64,000 bases of DNA, taken from NCBI GenBank assembly GCA_016647705.1, contig JAENRU010000170.1, positions 1 through 64,000 of the forward strand, read 5' to 3'. The notes under the pieces are model-generated. The model had not been told where the DNA came from, did not search any database, and worked only from the letters and a program-made list of their open reading frames with translations. The position numbers and the translations under genes are program-made. Position 1 is the stretch's first letter, and every line of letters starts with the position of its first letter. Source of the stretch: Eucommia ulmoides. Lineage: Eukaryota > Streptophyta > Magnoliopsida > Garryales > Eucommiaceae. Shown here piece by piece: positions 1 through 11,860 of the stretch.

Positions 1-1000
1 TCCATTTGAGATGGGGTGGAATAGGATTCCAACCCAATGGAATCAATATCTTAAATTACATGATAATCCTTGTAATTAAGCCCTTAAAAATTGAGAACAA
101 AAACAGAAATTAGAGAATATAAATTGAAATTAGAGAACAAAAAGTTGGAAATAGAAATAGAAAATTGAGAACAAAAAATTGAGAACAGAACTAGAAAATT
201 GAGAACAAAAACAGAAAATTAGAGAATAGGAAATTGAGAACATAAACTAAAAATTAAGAACAAAAATAGAAAATTAGAGAACAGAAAATTGAGAATATAA
301 ACTAAAAATTGAGAACAAAAACAGAAAATTAGAGAACAGAAAATTGAGAACAGAAACAAAAAATTGAGAATATAAACTGAAAATTAGAGAACGAAAAATT
401 GAGAACGAAAACTGAAAATTGAGAACAAAAACATAAAATTAGAGAATAAAAACAGAAAATTGAGAACAAAAACATAAAATTAGATAATAGAAAATTGAGA
501 ATGAAAACCGAAAATTGAGAATAAAAACAGAAAATTGAGAACAAAAACAAAAAATTGAAAACATAAATTGAAAATTGAGAACAAAAATAGAAAATTAGAG
601 AACGGAAAATTGAAAAAGGAAACTGAAAATTGAGAATAAAAACAGAAATTAAAGAATAGAAACTGAAAATTAAGAATAAAAATAGAAATTAGAGAACGAA
701 AACTTAAAATTGAGTTAAATAGTGAAATATAATAAACTAAGGAAAGGAATAGAATAGTGAAATATAATAAAATTTTATTATAACCAACCAAGAAGAGAAT
801 TGAATAATAATTTTATAAGGGTAAAATAGAAATTTTACTATATTTCACTATTCTATTCTTTCTTTCATTCCATACCAACCAAACAAGAGAATGGAATAAT
901 GATTCCATTCACAATTCCATTCCATTTCTTCTCTCATTCCATTTCATCTTCCATTCTATTTCACCCTCATTCCATTCCGTCCAACCAAACATGCCGTAAG
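1..1000. repeat. Repeat-derived block with a minisatellite core and TTCCATTCC-rich edges
   Basis: No gene is seen here. The left edge (1-60) and right edge (about 840-1000) are rich in inverted forms of ggaatgg/ccattcc, and the right edge ends near the phrase 'ccaaccaaacatgcc', common at plant hAT-like MITE ends. The minisatellite at 85-710 fills the middle. Read as a non-autonomous element expanded inside; exact ends and target duplication were not fixed. Confidence 0.5.
85..710. repeat. Minisatellite of gagaacaaaaacagaaaatt-type units
   Basis: About 620 bases are an imperfect tandem array with alternating short units such as 'aaaattgagaacaaaaac' and 'agaaaattagagaac'. Unit length varies, so the array is a mosaic of two related half-units. 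The F/S/N-rich open frames on the minus strand are a by-product of the repeat and are not genes. Confidence 0.85.
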
Positions 1001-2062
1001 TGATTTCTATTCCTAAAAAACTTAGAAAATAAACAGAATACGAGGAACTGTATATAGATTATAGGCACAAAATACAGAGTTTCCCTGTGACTCCATGTGG
1101 CTTCTTGTTGTTTCCACATTTTCTCTCTCTTCATGTTCATCAACGGCGATGGCGGCGGCTTTTGAGAGGAAAGAGCAAATGACTCCTGCCGAACCATCGC
1201 TACGCCTACCGAACATTAGACGAAGACGATGAATGGACGAACCCCATCGTTCTTACAGCCTCTCCCATCACCGTCATGCTCCAATCCTCAAATTTGCTGC
1301 TCCAATCCTCAAATTTGCTGCATATCTGACGACGAATATCAACATTCTCGCGACGTGCAATGTTACGATCTAAATCTGTGCAAGATCTGAATTTAGGGTT
1401 CCAGATATTAATTTAGGGTTTTAGATTTGGTGTATTTACACTATCAATTGGCAAAATCACAGAACGAAATCGATTTAGGGTCCAGTTGAAGACGAAATCG
1501 ACTATTGGAGCTTCGTCCATTCACCTCCGCATCCACCAAATAAGTCGTCGTTCGTCATTGAAACTCCTCCTATCACCGCTAGCGTTGCCGTTTGTCATCG
1601 CCATTTGCCATTTGCAGTTCGCCGTTCTCGGTAGTCATTCGCCTATAGTTCTTCATCGCCTATATTTTTTTTAGAGAGAGAGGGATTGTGTTGAAGGAGG
1701 TAAGGGTTAATTATATTTTACACCCCTTAAGTTTAAACAAAATATGTAAATAGGTCCCATTTAATTAGAAAGAATGAAATGACGAATTTACCCTTGGCTA
1801 AATGTCACGTGCTTGTCACGTGACTTTTTCCATCCAAAATCCCCAAATTTTACTAACGAAACCCGACTCAAGGGCCAATTGGACACTATATTAAAATGTC
1901 AAGGGCCAAATTGTTGAATTGTATTTCTTAGGGGCCAATTGAACACCCAAGACATTTCTCAGGGACCAAAAAAATCTTTATCCCTTTAAAAAATAAAATA
2001 AATTTAAAATTACTTCTGTGCCCTTCTAAAAATAACTTTTCTCTTTTTATTTTTTTTTATCA
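1001..2062. other. Intergenic sequence without a recognisable gene
   Basis: Short open frames only. A 20-base stretch ending 'aaatttgctgc' is repeated back to back near 1280-1320. 1711-2010 has phrases such as 'aagggccaattggacac' repeated with small changes, typical of old transposon sequence. A palindromic 'gtcacgtgcttgtcacgtgac' region near 1805-1827 contains two CACGTG cores. Nothing here could be assigned to a gene. Confidence 0.5.
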
Positions 2063-2064
2063 TA

Positions 2065-3088
2065 TATTTTTTAGGAAAAAATTTTCTGCAGTCCTAAATT
2101 GCCAAAAAACAACTTTTCAAGGACCATGGATTTTTTAATCATCCCAAAACCCCCATAAAAATTGGATTACCGATTTTGCCCCTCTCTCTCTCTCTGGCGC
2201 TGTGCACTGGGCGGGCGGGCCCTGCCGCCCCCCCCTCTCTCTCTCTTTCTCTATCTATCTATCTATAGGCAGTGGGCAGGCGTGGGCCCGCCTTCCCTCT
2301 CTCTCTCGGCAGACATGGGCAGGCGGGCCCTACGCCTGCCCTCTCTCTCTCTCTCTCTTGATTTTGGACCCAAAAAAAGGGACCCACTCTATTTTCTCTC
2401 ATTTTTATTTTGCTCCTTTTATTTAGTATTATTTCAATTTCAAAACCTTATTTCTTTATTTTTCAATTTCACACATTTTTCTTTATTCCATATTTTATTT
2501 TTATTTTTTTGTATTTTTGGAACAAATGATAGTTCTTAAAAAGTTATCTATTGAAGAACAATGTAAGTGATATTTTGTGATATTTTTTAATTCATTGGAT
2601 ATCTACTTAATTTCACCTACAAGTCTTGTAGAAATATATTGAGTTCTGTAATATTTAGTAGATACCTACTTAATTTATTTTCAGTAGATATCTCCTTAAT
2701 TTATTTTCAGTAGATATCTCCTTAATTTATTTTCAGTAGATATCTATTTAATTTGGAACAAATGAAATGTTTCAAAAATAAAAAGAAAAAAAGAAAAAAG
2801 AAAAAAGAAAAATGGAATAAAGAAAAATGTGTGAAATTGAAAAATAAAAAAATTGGGGTTTGAAATTGAAATAATACTAAATAAAGGGAGTAAAATAAAA
2901 ATGGGAGTAAAAAAGGAAAAATCCCTGCTTGTAATGAACTAGGGGTAAAAAAGAAAAAGAGAAATATTTGCCAACTCAACATAAGACTTTTCAAATCAAA
3001 AATGTTAAAATAGGAGTTTTGAGACTTAAAAAGTTGTCCACTTTAAAAAAGAGAACTTTTGGAAGAAAATCCCTATTTTTTAAATATG
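2065..3088. mobile_element. Long-TIR non-autonomous DNA element (MULE-MITE-like)
   Basis: The two ends are imperfect inverted copies over several hundred bases. The outer arms are about 2065-2160 and 2985-3088 (for example 'aacttttcaaggacc' on the left against the reverse complement of the 'aaaagttgtccact' region on the right). The inner arms are about 2370-2530 and 2755-2930 (for example 'tatttagtattatttcaat' against 'attgaaataatactaaata'). The centre has three near-identical copies of a 'tagatatctccttaattta' unit near 2660-2750, and the left arm has CT-rich microsatellites. Long TIRs without a gene fit a non-autonomous MULE. The target duplication was not resolved. Confidence 0.7.
2178..2365. 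repeat. CT microsatellites with repeated 'gggcaggcgggccc' blocks
   Basis: Three or four (CT)n tracts alternate with a GC-rich unit 'gggcaggcgtgggcc/gggcaggcgggccct'. The open frames across it encode only low-complexity SLSL runs. Confidence 0.75.
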
Positions 3089-3483
3089 CACTAAACCACC
3101 ATCCCTTGCCCCATCATGCCCCCACCCCCTACCCTGTCGTCCCCTCTACTCTTGCTCCCATTGTTCCCTATTCTATTCTTCTTTCCTTTTCTTTTTTTTT
3201 CCTTGTGCAAATCTCGTTGGATTTGTGCAAATCCAACTTCAGCAACCATGAGGAAAAAAAATCCGACATTTGTGACGTTGGCAATTTCTAATCGTCGAAG
3301 GAGGGAGGAATAAGAAAAAAAAAATGAAAAATGAAAATAATAATTAATTAAATCATATTCATTTATTTATTTTTAAAAATAAATCTGGTAAAAATAGATC
3401 AACCTTTACAAATGCCCAAAATTATATTCTATCTTTTGTAATTGAAAGTAAATGTTGTATCAAATCTGGCCTATTTACCAATA

Positions 3484-3650
3484 TAGTGTAGCTCAAATGT
3501 TAAGACACGTTTGAGTTAAAATAGTTAAGGGATCTTTGCAATATTATGGATTCGAGCCTACAGAAAAATACTTGTTAGGAGATAACCATTCACCCTAAAT
3601 GAGATTAGTCTCACGCTCGGTGTGGGGGACAGTGTTAAAAAAAAATGAGA
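3484..3650 (+). mobile_element. SINE-like sequence with tRNA-type pol III boxes
   Basis: 'gtagctcaaatgttaagac' resembles an A box and 'ggattcgagcc' a B box, followed by a body ending in an A-rich run near 3640. The stretch near 46680-46865 shares the B-box and body phrases ('ttcgagcctgcgaaaaaata', 'aatacttgttgg', an 'actaacgagatagtc' motif and a final poly-A). Two dispersed copies with a pol III-like head and A-rich tail support a SINE. Target duplications were not found. Confidence 0.55.
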
Positions 3651-3908
3651 GACTTTTAAAAGGTTTCAAGATTTTAAAAATAATTTTCTAAGGATCATCT
3701 CAAGTATAAAAATATCATTATTATAGAATTTCATAAAGTGATATTTTTATGAGACGACAGTTTTGAGAGAATTTCGCGAAATAAATTGGGCCAAATTGAG
3801 ACATTTGCACCATGGCTGAGAGCGTCGCGCCTGGTTTGTCATACACACGAAACTACAATCAAATTCAAAGCAATCTTCATCACTTGCTCCATCATCTTTC
3901 ACCCAAAA

Positions 3909-4535
3909 ATGTCGGACGGGGTGAATCTTCCCGTAGAGATCGTCGTGGACATTCTATCTCGTCTCCCGGCGAAGTCTCCTGGCCGCTCCAGGTGCGTATC
4001 CAAGTCATGGTGCTCGATGTTATCCCACCCCGAATTCATCAAAACCCACCTGAATCGTAACAGCCACCGTGAGAAAATTGTTCTCATTTCCGACTCTCAC
4101 TCTCTCTATTCCATCGATTTCGACCAACAACCATCGATTAACAACGGTGCGGTAGCAACAAAGCTCAATTTCGATCATTCCGATAACTGGATCGGCGTTG
4201 TGGGGTCTTGCGATGGATTGCTCTTGGTTCTTGACGATGACGGTAATTCGTTCTTGGTAAACCCTACAACACGTGAGCTCAAGAAATTAACAGATTCTCC
4301 TTGCGCTCTCGATCGTTCCGAAAGTTCCAGTACGTATGGCCTCGGCTACGATTCATCCACTGATGATTACAAGATCGTCGTTCTTTCTTTTTGGGATGTT
4401 AGTGATACATTTGTTGATGTTTATGCACTGAGAGCCAACTGTTGGAGGAGACTTCAGAGTTCGCATTATGATGTCGTCCCCGATTTTGCTCCGGCGATTC
4501 TCGTAAATGGATCTCTACAGTGGTTATTGATAGGT
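3909..4535 (+). pseudogene. F-box/FBA-type protein, 3' part lost to a transposon insertion
   Basis: The ATG at 3909 is chosen because an F-box follows at once (residues about 5-45, core 'LPVEIVVDILSRLPAKS' then 'RCVSKSW'). After it comes an F-box-associated region with 'GSCDGLLLV', 'LVNPTTRELKKL', 'GLGYDSSTDDYKIV' and 'NCWRRLQSS', as in CPR1/CPR30-like F-box/kelch proteins that act as substrate receptors of SCF ubiquitin ligases. These are normally about 380-420 residues. Here similarity stops near residue 208 ('LVNGSLQWLLIG') and an unrelated AT-rich tail runs to a stop at 4641-4643, just where the Athila-type nest begins. The missing half was not found downstream in the window. The gene is probably non-functional. 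Confidence 0.75.
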
Positions 4536-4699
4536 TTAAAATACATATCTACTTCTAAATCGAATTTAATAGTTTTCGAGTGTTTTAATAATATTTTATT
4601 GCGTTTTTATTTGTTTTTATGTAAATCAGGCATTGGGACGTAATTAAGTGATAAACAAGCGAAGTGATGAAAAAACGGTGAAAGAAACAAGGTTTTAGT

Positions 4700-4935
4700 A
4701 CAGCAAACCCACTGCCGAGGCGGTGGAGATGCATGGAGAATTGTGCCAGTCTCACCACCGTAGCGGTCATTCACCGCCGAGGCGGTGAAAGTCCAGAGAG
4801 CTTAATGCCAATCTCATTGCCGCAGCGGTCATTCACCGCCGAGACGGTGAAAGTACAAAGAGTTTAGGGTTTGGTTCACTGCCGCAACGGTGAAGTTAAC
4901 CGACTTAACTCACCACCACCGCGGCGGTAACTTTG
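4700..4935. repeat. Array of caccgc(c/a)gcggtg palindromes in the Athila LTR
   Basis: At least seven short GC-rich palindromes of the form 'caccgccgaggcggtga' occur in about 230 bases of otherwise AT-rich DNA. Three more occur at 24757-24885 in the 3' part of the same element. Confidence 0.7.
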
Positions 4936-6939
4936 TGCAGAAATTATCTAATTTTCTAGATATTTTGAAGCCTTCTATTTAAGCCCATTTTCCCCCTATT
5001 TGTGAAAGACGTTCCTAACATTAGATACTTGATCTTAAGCTATTCTTGAGAGCTCAAAGAGGAGACTCAACATTAGGAGTAGAGGAAGCATTTCAGGACC
5101 GATCTTTGGCAACAATGAACCACTCCACTCTAAGATTTGATAGTTCTTCCTTTGTTTTTATCTTTGTAACTTAACGTTTTATTGTGAATGATAATGAATC
5201 CATTTTGTTTTAATATTTTTATGGTTAAGATCATGGTAGGCTAGATAAATATTATCTAGGGATCAATATAGTTAATGTAAATATACGTTTGATTGAATAT
5301 ATGTTTCTTTAACGGTTATTTGTTTAAATGCAATTGTGTTTACCATTTTATTACAATCTTAATATGCTTGTTAAGGTACTAGGATTGGTTTTAAGAAATC
5401 GGGGTTTGACACTCATGAGAGGTAACCTCGAATTTGAACTAGGGTAAATACAACATAACGATCTAATAACCCGGGAGGGAGTTAAAAAGTGTGCAATCCA
5501 TGGGGTTGGGTCAAGACTCATGTGACTAAGGGTTGTATAGACGTCGATGAGGACTTCTTCGTTGACGCGAAGTCACATATTTGCTCACTTTACACTCGGG
5601 AGAGGTAGTGAGCAATTTTAAGATACCAAAATTGTCGGATAGGATAAACACTGTTATTGTTAACTAAACGAAGTTAAATATGTATTAAGTGTAACGACCC
5701 AGTTTTCCAGGGTCGCTACTGCGGTTTCTCCTGTAGAGAATTCTACACAAATATTTTTCCATTTATAAATAAAATAGAATTATTAATAATTTCGATCTGA
5801 TACCACCTGTAACGGCTCAGTTTTCCAAAGCCGTCACGCAGTTTCTCCCCTTAGAGAAATTAACGCTAAAATTGATTGACCGAATTTTCATCTTATAAAT
5901 CCGATAAATTTATTACAAACAATGGCGACAATCACAAATATCAAATTGGTTGATTCAATTTTTACACCGGAAAATAATAAATTCAACTATTACAAATTAA
6001 TTAGAAATTCAACTGAATTCCTGTCGTCGCATTATTTTTAAATACCCAAATAAATTCCTGATGCCGATCAATTTAATGCTAATGTATAAATTTGTAATTT
6101 AATATACAATTATTGCGATAATTATAATTATTGATTTAAATTTTTACGACGATAATAATTATATTCAATTTATCGACTCAGTTTCAATTATATCTCATGT
6201 ACTAATTATTCTGAGTTTTGAAATAAAAACAAGAATAACATGATCATTTTTAAAATAATGAAACGAATTTTTTTCTTTATTTTCCAATTTATTAAAGGGA
6301 ACATTACCGTTTACTCCCAAAAAAAAAATATTTATCGTCTGCTCCTATCATATTTTCCTTGCATCGATCAATCCCATCGGAGACTTTTTCTTGCACCGAT
6401 TACTTCCGTCGGCGGTAAACATAGCACCAAAAATTCCCGTTTCTAAAAACGGTGAGGGGGAGATTACCGAAAATGCCCTCCCGTGTTTCGCGCGAACGAC
6501 GATTACCTTATTTAGCTTTTGAGTTTCCTAATTTTGCAACGGTACATTCATTCAGAAATCAGGACAGGGTGCAGTCGTTAAGTTATTCAAGATTCCAATT
6601 TCAAGAGCGAGAATATTCATCGTCGGCGCAGATTGAGCATTTTACGATCATCAAACTGAAACAGGTAAGAATAAAGGTTTTATCTGCGGTTCGAATTTGT
6701 TTAATTCATACATCAATTGATTTCTACAGATTCGATCAAATGTATGAAAATATATCTTTTCGTCGGAATACTTGTTTTTTTACACACAACTAGCGTAGTC
6801 CATTAAGAAATTCATACTTTGTTTTGGTACATTTCATGTATTTGATTAAATATGCACGCCGAGTTGATGAATCAATATCGATATGTGTTTCTTGTATGCG
6901 AATATGTACGATTTGTATCGATCTAGTTTAGCTGACGTT

Positions 6940-7232
6940 TTTAACATGTTATATTCAACATTTGAACGAGGTTTTTTTTGTTTTTAGACAATGAGTATAT
7001 TTTTCTGATGATGACAGTAATGTTACATTCAATATCAGCATGAGTTTTTTGTTTTTAAACAATAAGTATGTATTTTTTTTATGATAACAATAATGTTACA
7101 TTCAACATTTGAGATGTTGAATATAACATGTTAAACCAGTACCTTTTTTGATATGACAAATAGTGTTACATTCAACATGACCACATTTAAATCAATAATT
7201 AGATGAGGAACAATAATGTTACGTTCAACATC
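6940..7232 (+). repeat. Left subterminal cluster of the TGTTACATTCAACA motif
   Basis: Forward copies or one-mismatch variants lie near 6946, 7020, 7093, 7163 and 7216, with one reverse copy at about 7115. They stand between the TIR region and the transposase start, where transposase or regulator binding sites would be expected. Confidence 0.75.
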
Positions 7233-7314
7233 CACTTAATCATATCATATAGTTGGTTATATTTCACACGAACATAACACAATTAACATTTCATGTGAAT
7301 GATATTTCACAGAA

Positions 7315-9762
7315 ATGGCATCATCCATTGCATTAATGTGCAAATATGAGAATGTGACAATAGTTTTGAGGATGAAAAGCGGCGACAATTTGGTTGAGTT
7401 GAGTGAAAAAATAATAAATAAATGGTCAGATGTATTCATTGCTAAATTTGAGTTGTCATACTCACTCCCGGGACATCCAAAGTGTACGCTTGATGATCAG
7501 AATGATTATGAAGAAATGTTTTTGGTGGTTGCCCACATGAACATTGATTTTTTAGAGGTCTATGTACAAAAAAGGGTGAGTGAATCAAGTGCATCTACTG
7601 GTGCTTCTTCATGTGCAACTTTAACCCCAAACAATTGTGTGAATGGTGACAGCGACGGGAAAATGGATTATATAAGCAGCTATGGTAATATGTTACAGCT
7701 AAGCAATAACAAATTACTACTTTCCTCAAGATGGGCTGATGGTATTCAAGAGGTGGGGCAGAAATTCAGGGGAAGAACAAGTGAATTTCGTATGGCTTTA
7801 AAGAAATTTGATGTAGAAGTTGGGTTTAATTTTTGTTATCTCAGGAATGATAAAACACGTGTGACAGCTGAATGCTCACTATAGGAGGATAGAAAATGCC
7901 TATGGTTCGTGCATGGACGGGTAAAGAGCGAAAATTGTATATTTTATATTCGAACTCTTGTAAAAGAACACACATGTGGAACTGCATTTCACACCAGTAA
8001 GAACAAAAAATTGACTTCAGAAGTTATTTCATCATGTTTGGCTGATGAGGTGCGTTCCAACCCCGAAACTCGCCCGGTTGATGTTGTTGACACTTTTAGA
8101 AAACAATATGGGCTAGAAATAACATACCGGAATGCATGGATGGGGGTAAAAAAAGGCCAGGAATAATGTATTTGGTGATTATTCATCATCCTATGATCAA
8201 TTGAGATGGTACGTTGATAAATGTAAGAAGACAAATCTGGGTAGTCACATTACATTAGAATACAATTTGGAGATAGGACATTTCAAGAAAATATTCATTG
8301 CGTTTCAAGTGTGCATACATGGGTTTAGGTTCAGTCGGCCAATGTTGTTTCTTGACGGCACATTCCTAACTGGTCGTTACAAAGGCAATTTATTAGCGGC
8401 AACAGCGAAGGATGGGAATCAAGGTACGTTTTGTAAGTTTTTGTTTGTTACATGTAAGATTGTTACTTTTCAACATGAAAAATGATGAAAACATTTGATG
8501 TTACATTCAATATCCATTTGTGTTGAATGTAACATCTTATCGATTTTAGTATTTTACATACCATTCAACATCTACAGTATTGAATGTAACATCTTATGGA
8601 TTTTACTCTGTATACAGACATCAATAGAACCCTTGATGTTACATTTTCAACATTCACATATGTTGAATGTAACACCTTACAGATTAACAATTTTCTGTTT
8701 TTCGGATCATGCAGGGATGTTTCCACTTGCATTTGCTATCGTTGATGCAGAGAATGATGATAACTGGACTTAGTTTTTATTGGAACTTAGAAAGGTTGTT
8801 GAGCCAGAGCTTGTCATAACATTCATCTCTGACCGGTATAATGGAATTTTGGAAGGGGTACGTGAAGTGTTTCCACACTGTCATCATGCTTATGTTTGCA
8901 TCATTTGAAGATGAATTTAAAAGCTGCGATGACTAGTACAACTACAGTATTTAAAGATATGATGGTTTAGAAATTGAATGGTTTGGCATATGCACATTCA
9001 TCGGAAATGTTTAAATTTTTATTTGATCAAATGATTAATGAATGGGGTACAAAAGTGCATAACTTCATTCAAGAATTATCACCACAAAAATTTAGTAATA
9101 CGTTTTTTAGAGGTAAGCGATATGGTGAGATGACGTCTAACCTGACGGAGTGCTTCAATTCATGGATAAGTGAATATCGTCATCTACCAGCAATTTTGTT
9201 GATTGACAAAATAAGGATACGATGGATGGACTTATTGACGGAGATGAGAAATGAAGCGAACAAACTACAATCTGAGATCACCCCAAATTGGGAGAATAGG
9301 TTGTATGAATTAATGAATGAAGAACGAACATGGAATATCGGTTCGTCAGGAAATGGAGTATTTGAGGTCCATTCTAACCCTTCCATTCTAGTTGATACTA
9401 AAAGACGCACATGCTCATGTCGACAATGGCAAATAAAAGGATTCCCATGTGTTCATGCTTTTGCAGCTATATATAAGAGTGGATTACCTACATTCAAGTA
9501 CATAAAGGACTATTTCCGAAGCTGTTTTTACCGTGAGACATACTCAAGAGGTATATATGCAATTCCAACAATGGAACGACCAATTTTGGGTGAGAGCAAA
9601 TCAATGATATTGCCTCCATTGTCAAAGAAACAATCAGGATGGCCTAAGAAAGTAAGAATCTCATCTATAAGAGAGGTAAAAGAAAGACAGTGTGGTAGAT
9701 GTGGGAAAATGGGTAGACACAATAGGAAAACATGTAAGGCACCTCTAAATGAAAGATCATGA
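7315..9762 (+). pseudogene. mudrA: MULE (MuDR-type) transposase, decayed
   Basis: The start ATG at 7315 opens a PB1-like N-terminal region of plant MULE transposases. Next comes a zinc-binding DNA-binding domain ('RKCLWFVHGR' ... 'VKEHTCGTAF', 7880-8150), then the MULE DDE core with first Asp in 'LFLDGTFL' (about 8347-8370), second Asp in 'FISDRYNGI' (about 8826-8850) and Glu in 'NLTECFNSW' (about 9137-9163). It ends with a SWIM zinc finger ('CSCRQWQIKGFPCVHAF', 9412-9462) and a CCHC-type knuckle ('CGRCGKMGRHNRKTC', 9691-9735). An intron fits at 8424-8714. Breaks: stops at 7882, 8771 and 8968, and frameshifts near 8150 (in an A run) and 8890. The stops at 8771 and 8968 are TAG where family members have Trp. 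The catalytic residues themselves are still present. Confidence 0.85.
8490..8690. repeat. Inverted pairs of the 14-bp motif inside the transposase intron
   Basis: Three convergent pairs: gatgttacattcaa...ttgaatgtaacatc at 8498-8536, a second at 8560-8593 and a third at 8637-8675. Each pair can fold as a short hairpin. Exons on either side have none. Confidence 0.75.
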
Positions 9763-9939
9763 GGTGGATCTTGATTTTTTTGTCTAATTTTTTTCAATAA
9801 TAATGTTCTATTTGTTATAAAAAAAAAAAAATTTAAAACAATATTAAATAAAAAAACAGTGTATTTTTTGTTCAGATTATGTTTGGTACTAGTGTAACAA
9901 TCAGAATGTGAACTTTGTATAAGAAAGAAATAGTAGGAT

Positions 9940-10165
9940 TCATATTGCATTCAACAACTTGAAACATTTATATTTTGCATTCAACAGTCATAGGATTTTT
10001 TGTCATGCATTCAACTTTTGTCATAGGCTTCTTTGTGTTACATTCAACACTATCATAGGCTTGTTCGTGTTACATTCAACACTGTCATGGGATTTTGTTT
10101 TGTCATTTGTCATATGGTTTTGTGTTACATTCAACACTGTCAAGTTTTTTTGTCACACATTTAAC
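9940..10165 (+). repeat. Motif array between the two MULE genes
   Basis: Forward copies of tgttacattcaacac or tgcattcaaca near 9943, 9976, 10008, 10036, 10068 and 10121, separated by 'tcataggcttctttg'-like spacers. The array lies just before the start of the ULP1-like gene. The same units appear in reverse order and orientation after that gene (14530-14845). Confidence 0.8.
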
Positions 10166-11619
10166 ATTTTTTATCATAGGCTTCTTTGTGTTAACACCAT
10201 TTTTTGTACCGATTCATTTCATTTCCCAAACTTTTCATCTTCTCGGATACGCCAACCAAAAAACACCTTTCTGCTCTGTTCTCTCCCGTCGTTCTCATCC
10301 TCAAACCGGTGAAAAAATGATGCACACAAGAAGAAAAATGGTGACTAAGAATCCTAACACGGCTGATGATCCTGTAAATCTGTCTGATTCAGGTACTGTG
10401 TTCTTCTCTTATTTTTTATAATGATCAACAATGTATGTTCGATGCACTATGTCTAAATTTCAAAACATTATCCATATAGTAATCTATTATCCTTTACATG
10501 CATACGAAAACATATGTTGAAAAGTGCTACTGTGTTGAACGTAACATTCGTTTTATATGTAACATTGTTGTCGTTTTTTGAAAAAAATGTGACATCGCAA
10601 TGATTGTTCAGAAGATGTCCCTTTTCTTCATGCAACGCAACAAATGAACTCATCAACTAAATCTGATGAGATTATAGGTAAGTAATTTTCCTTCTTCCAT
10701 TAACTATTGATTGATCTTCCTACCAAATCATCTATAAATGTGTAGTATGTACCTTTAAACTTGACTGCATTGCATTTGTTTTTTGGTAGTTTCACAGCCA
10801 GAGAAGACTGTGCAACCAATAAAATACCGTTCAAATCTATCGCAATTTTATTCATTGATCAAGTCTATTCATCTTCAACGTGAACACTTTCAAATTCTGC
10901 GGATAATTCCATTTTGGAACACAATAAATGCTCTCATGCGATGGGAAAGTGGGACCAGTTCGTTCCACAAAATAGATTCTTTAATCGCCAATATCATTCG
11001 CTCATATGAACCACATCGAAAGGCATTCAGGTTTGGATCAAAACTGGTTACATTTACAAGCAATGATGTTCAGTTGATTTTTGGATTACCACTAGGGAAG
11101 GAACAACTCCCTGGTCGTTATGCAAAAAAAATGGGTTCTATATTCTTAGCAATGAGGGGCTTGGTTACATTTACAAGCAATTATGTCAAGTTGCTGGTGT
11201 CTCAGATTTCATGAATGTTAAGGATTTAAGAATGATGGCAACTTATAATTGGGCTGAAGCAATTCATTCAAACTTGATGTCATCGATTGCCTCAAGTTAC
11301 CGCAGATCAGAAATCGTTACCGGATGTGTTATCGTATTGCAGGTTATATAATTCTCTTTTTTTTACATTGTTCTCTAGTACACATAATTTTTTCCCTTAT
11401 GCTTTCCGTTCCAATTTTAGTGATGTGGTGCATTTTTTATTCAGTTTTGGTTATCTAAACACACAAATTTGCTCAAAGAAGTCGCAGGACGGCAATATTG
11501 TATTCCACGCTGGGAAAAATGGGACATGATGCAACTTATGGAAGTTGCATTTGGTTTGCAATTGTCTGATAATCAGGTATGCATGTTATATGCAAACATG
11601 TTCCCTGTTATGCAACATC

Positions 11620-11860
11620 CATATGATGTAACATTCAACACCTTGTGGATGTTGAATGTAATATCAAGGATTTTATTGATGTCTGTATGCAAAGTAAAAT
11701 CCATAAGATGTTACATTCAACACTGTGGATGTTGAATGTAACATCAATTGTTCACTTGTTTTATGTATGTAAATACTAAAACCCATAAGATGTTACATTT
11801 AACACCAGTGGATATTGAATGTAACATCAAATGTTCTCATCATTTTCATGTTGAAAGTAA
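11620..11860. repeat. Inverted motif pairs in a ULP1-like gene intron
   Basis: Three pairs (11625-11674, 11706-11746, 11789-11829) have the form gatgttacattcaacac...tgtggatgttgaatgtaacatc, each an imperfect palindrome of about 40 bases within one intron. Confidence 0.8.

Noticed and set aside
3786..3908. Longer N-terminus for the first F-box protein (start at 3786)
   Set aside because: The codon at 3786 is TTG and the added part has no family likeness; the ATG at 3909 opens the F-box directly.
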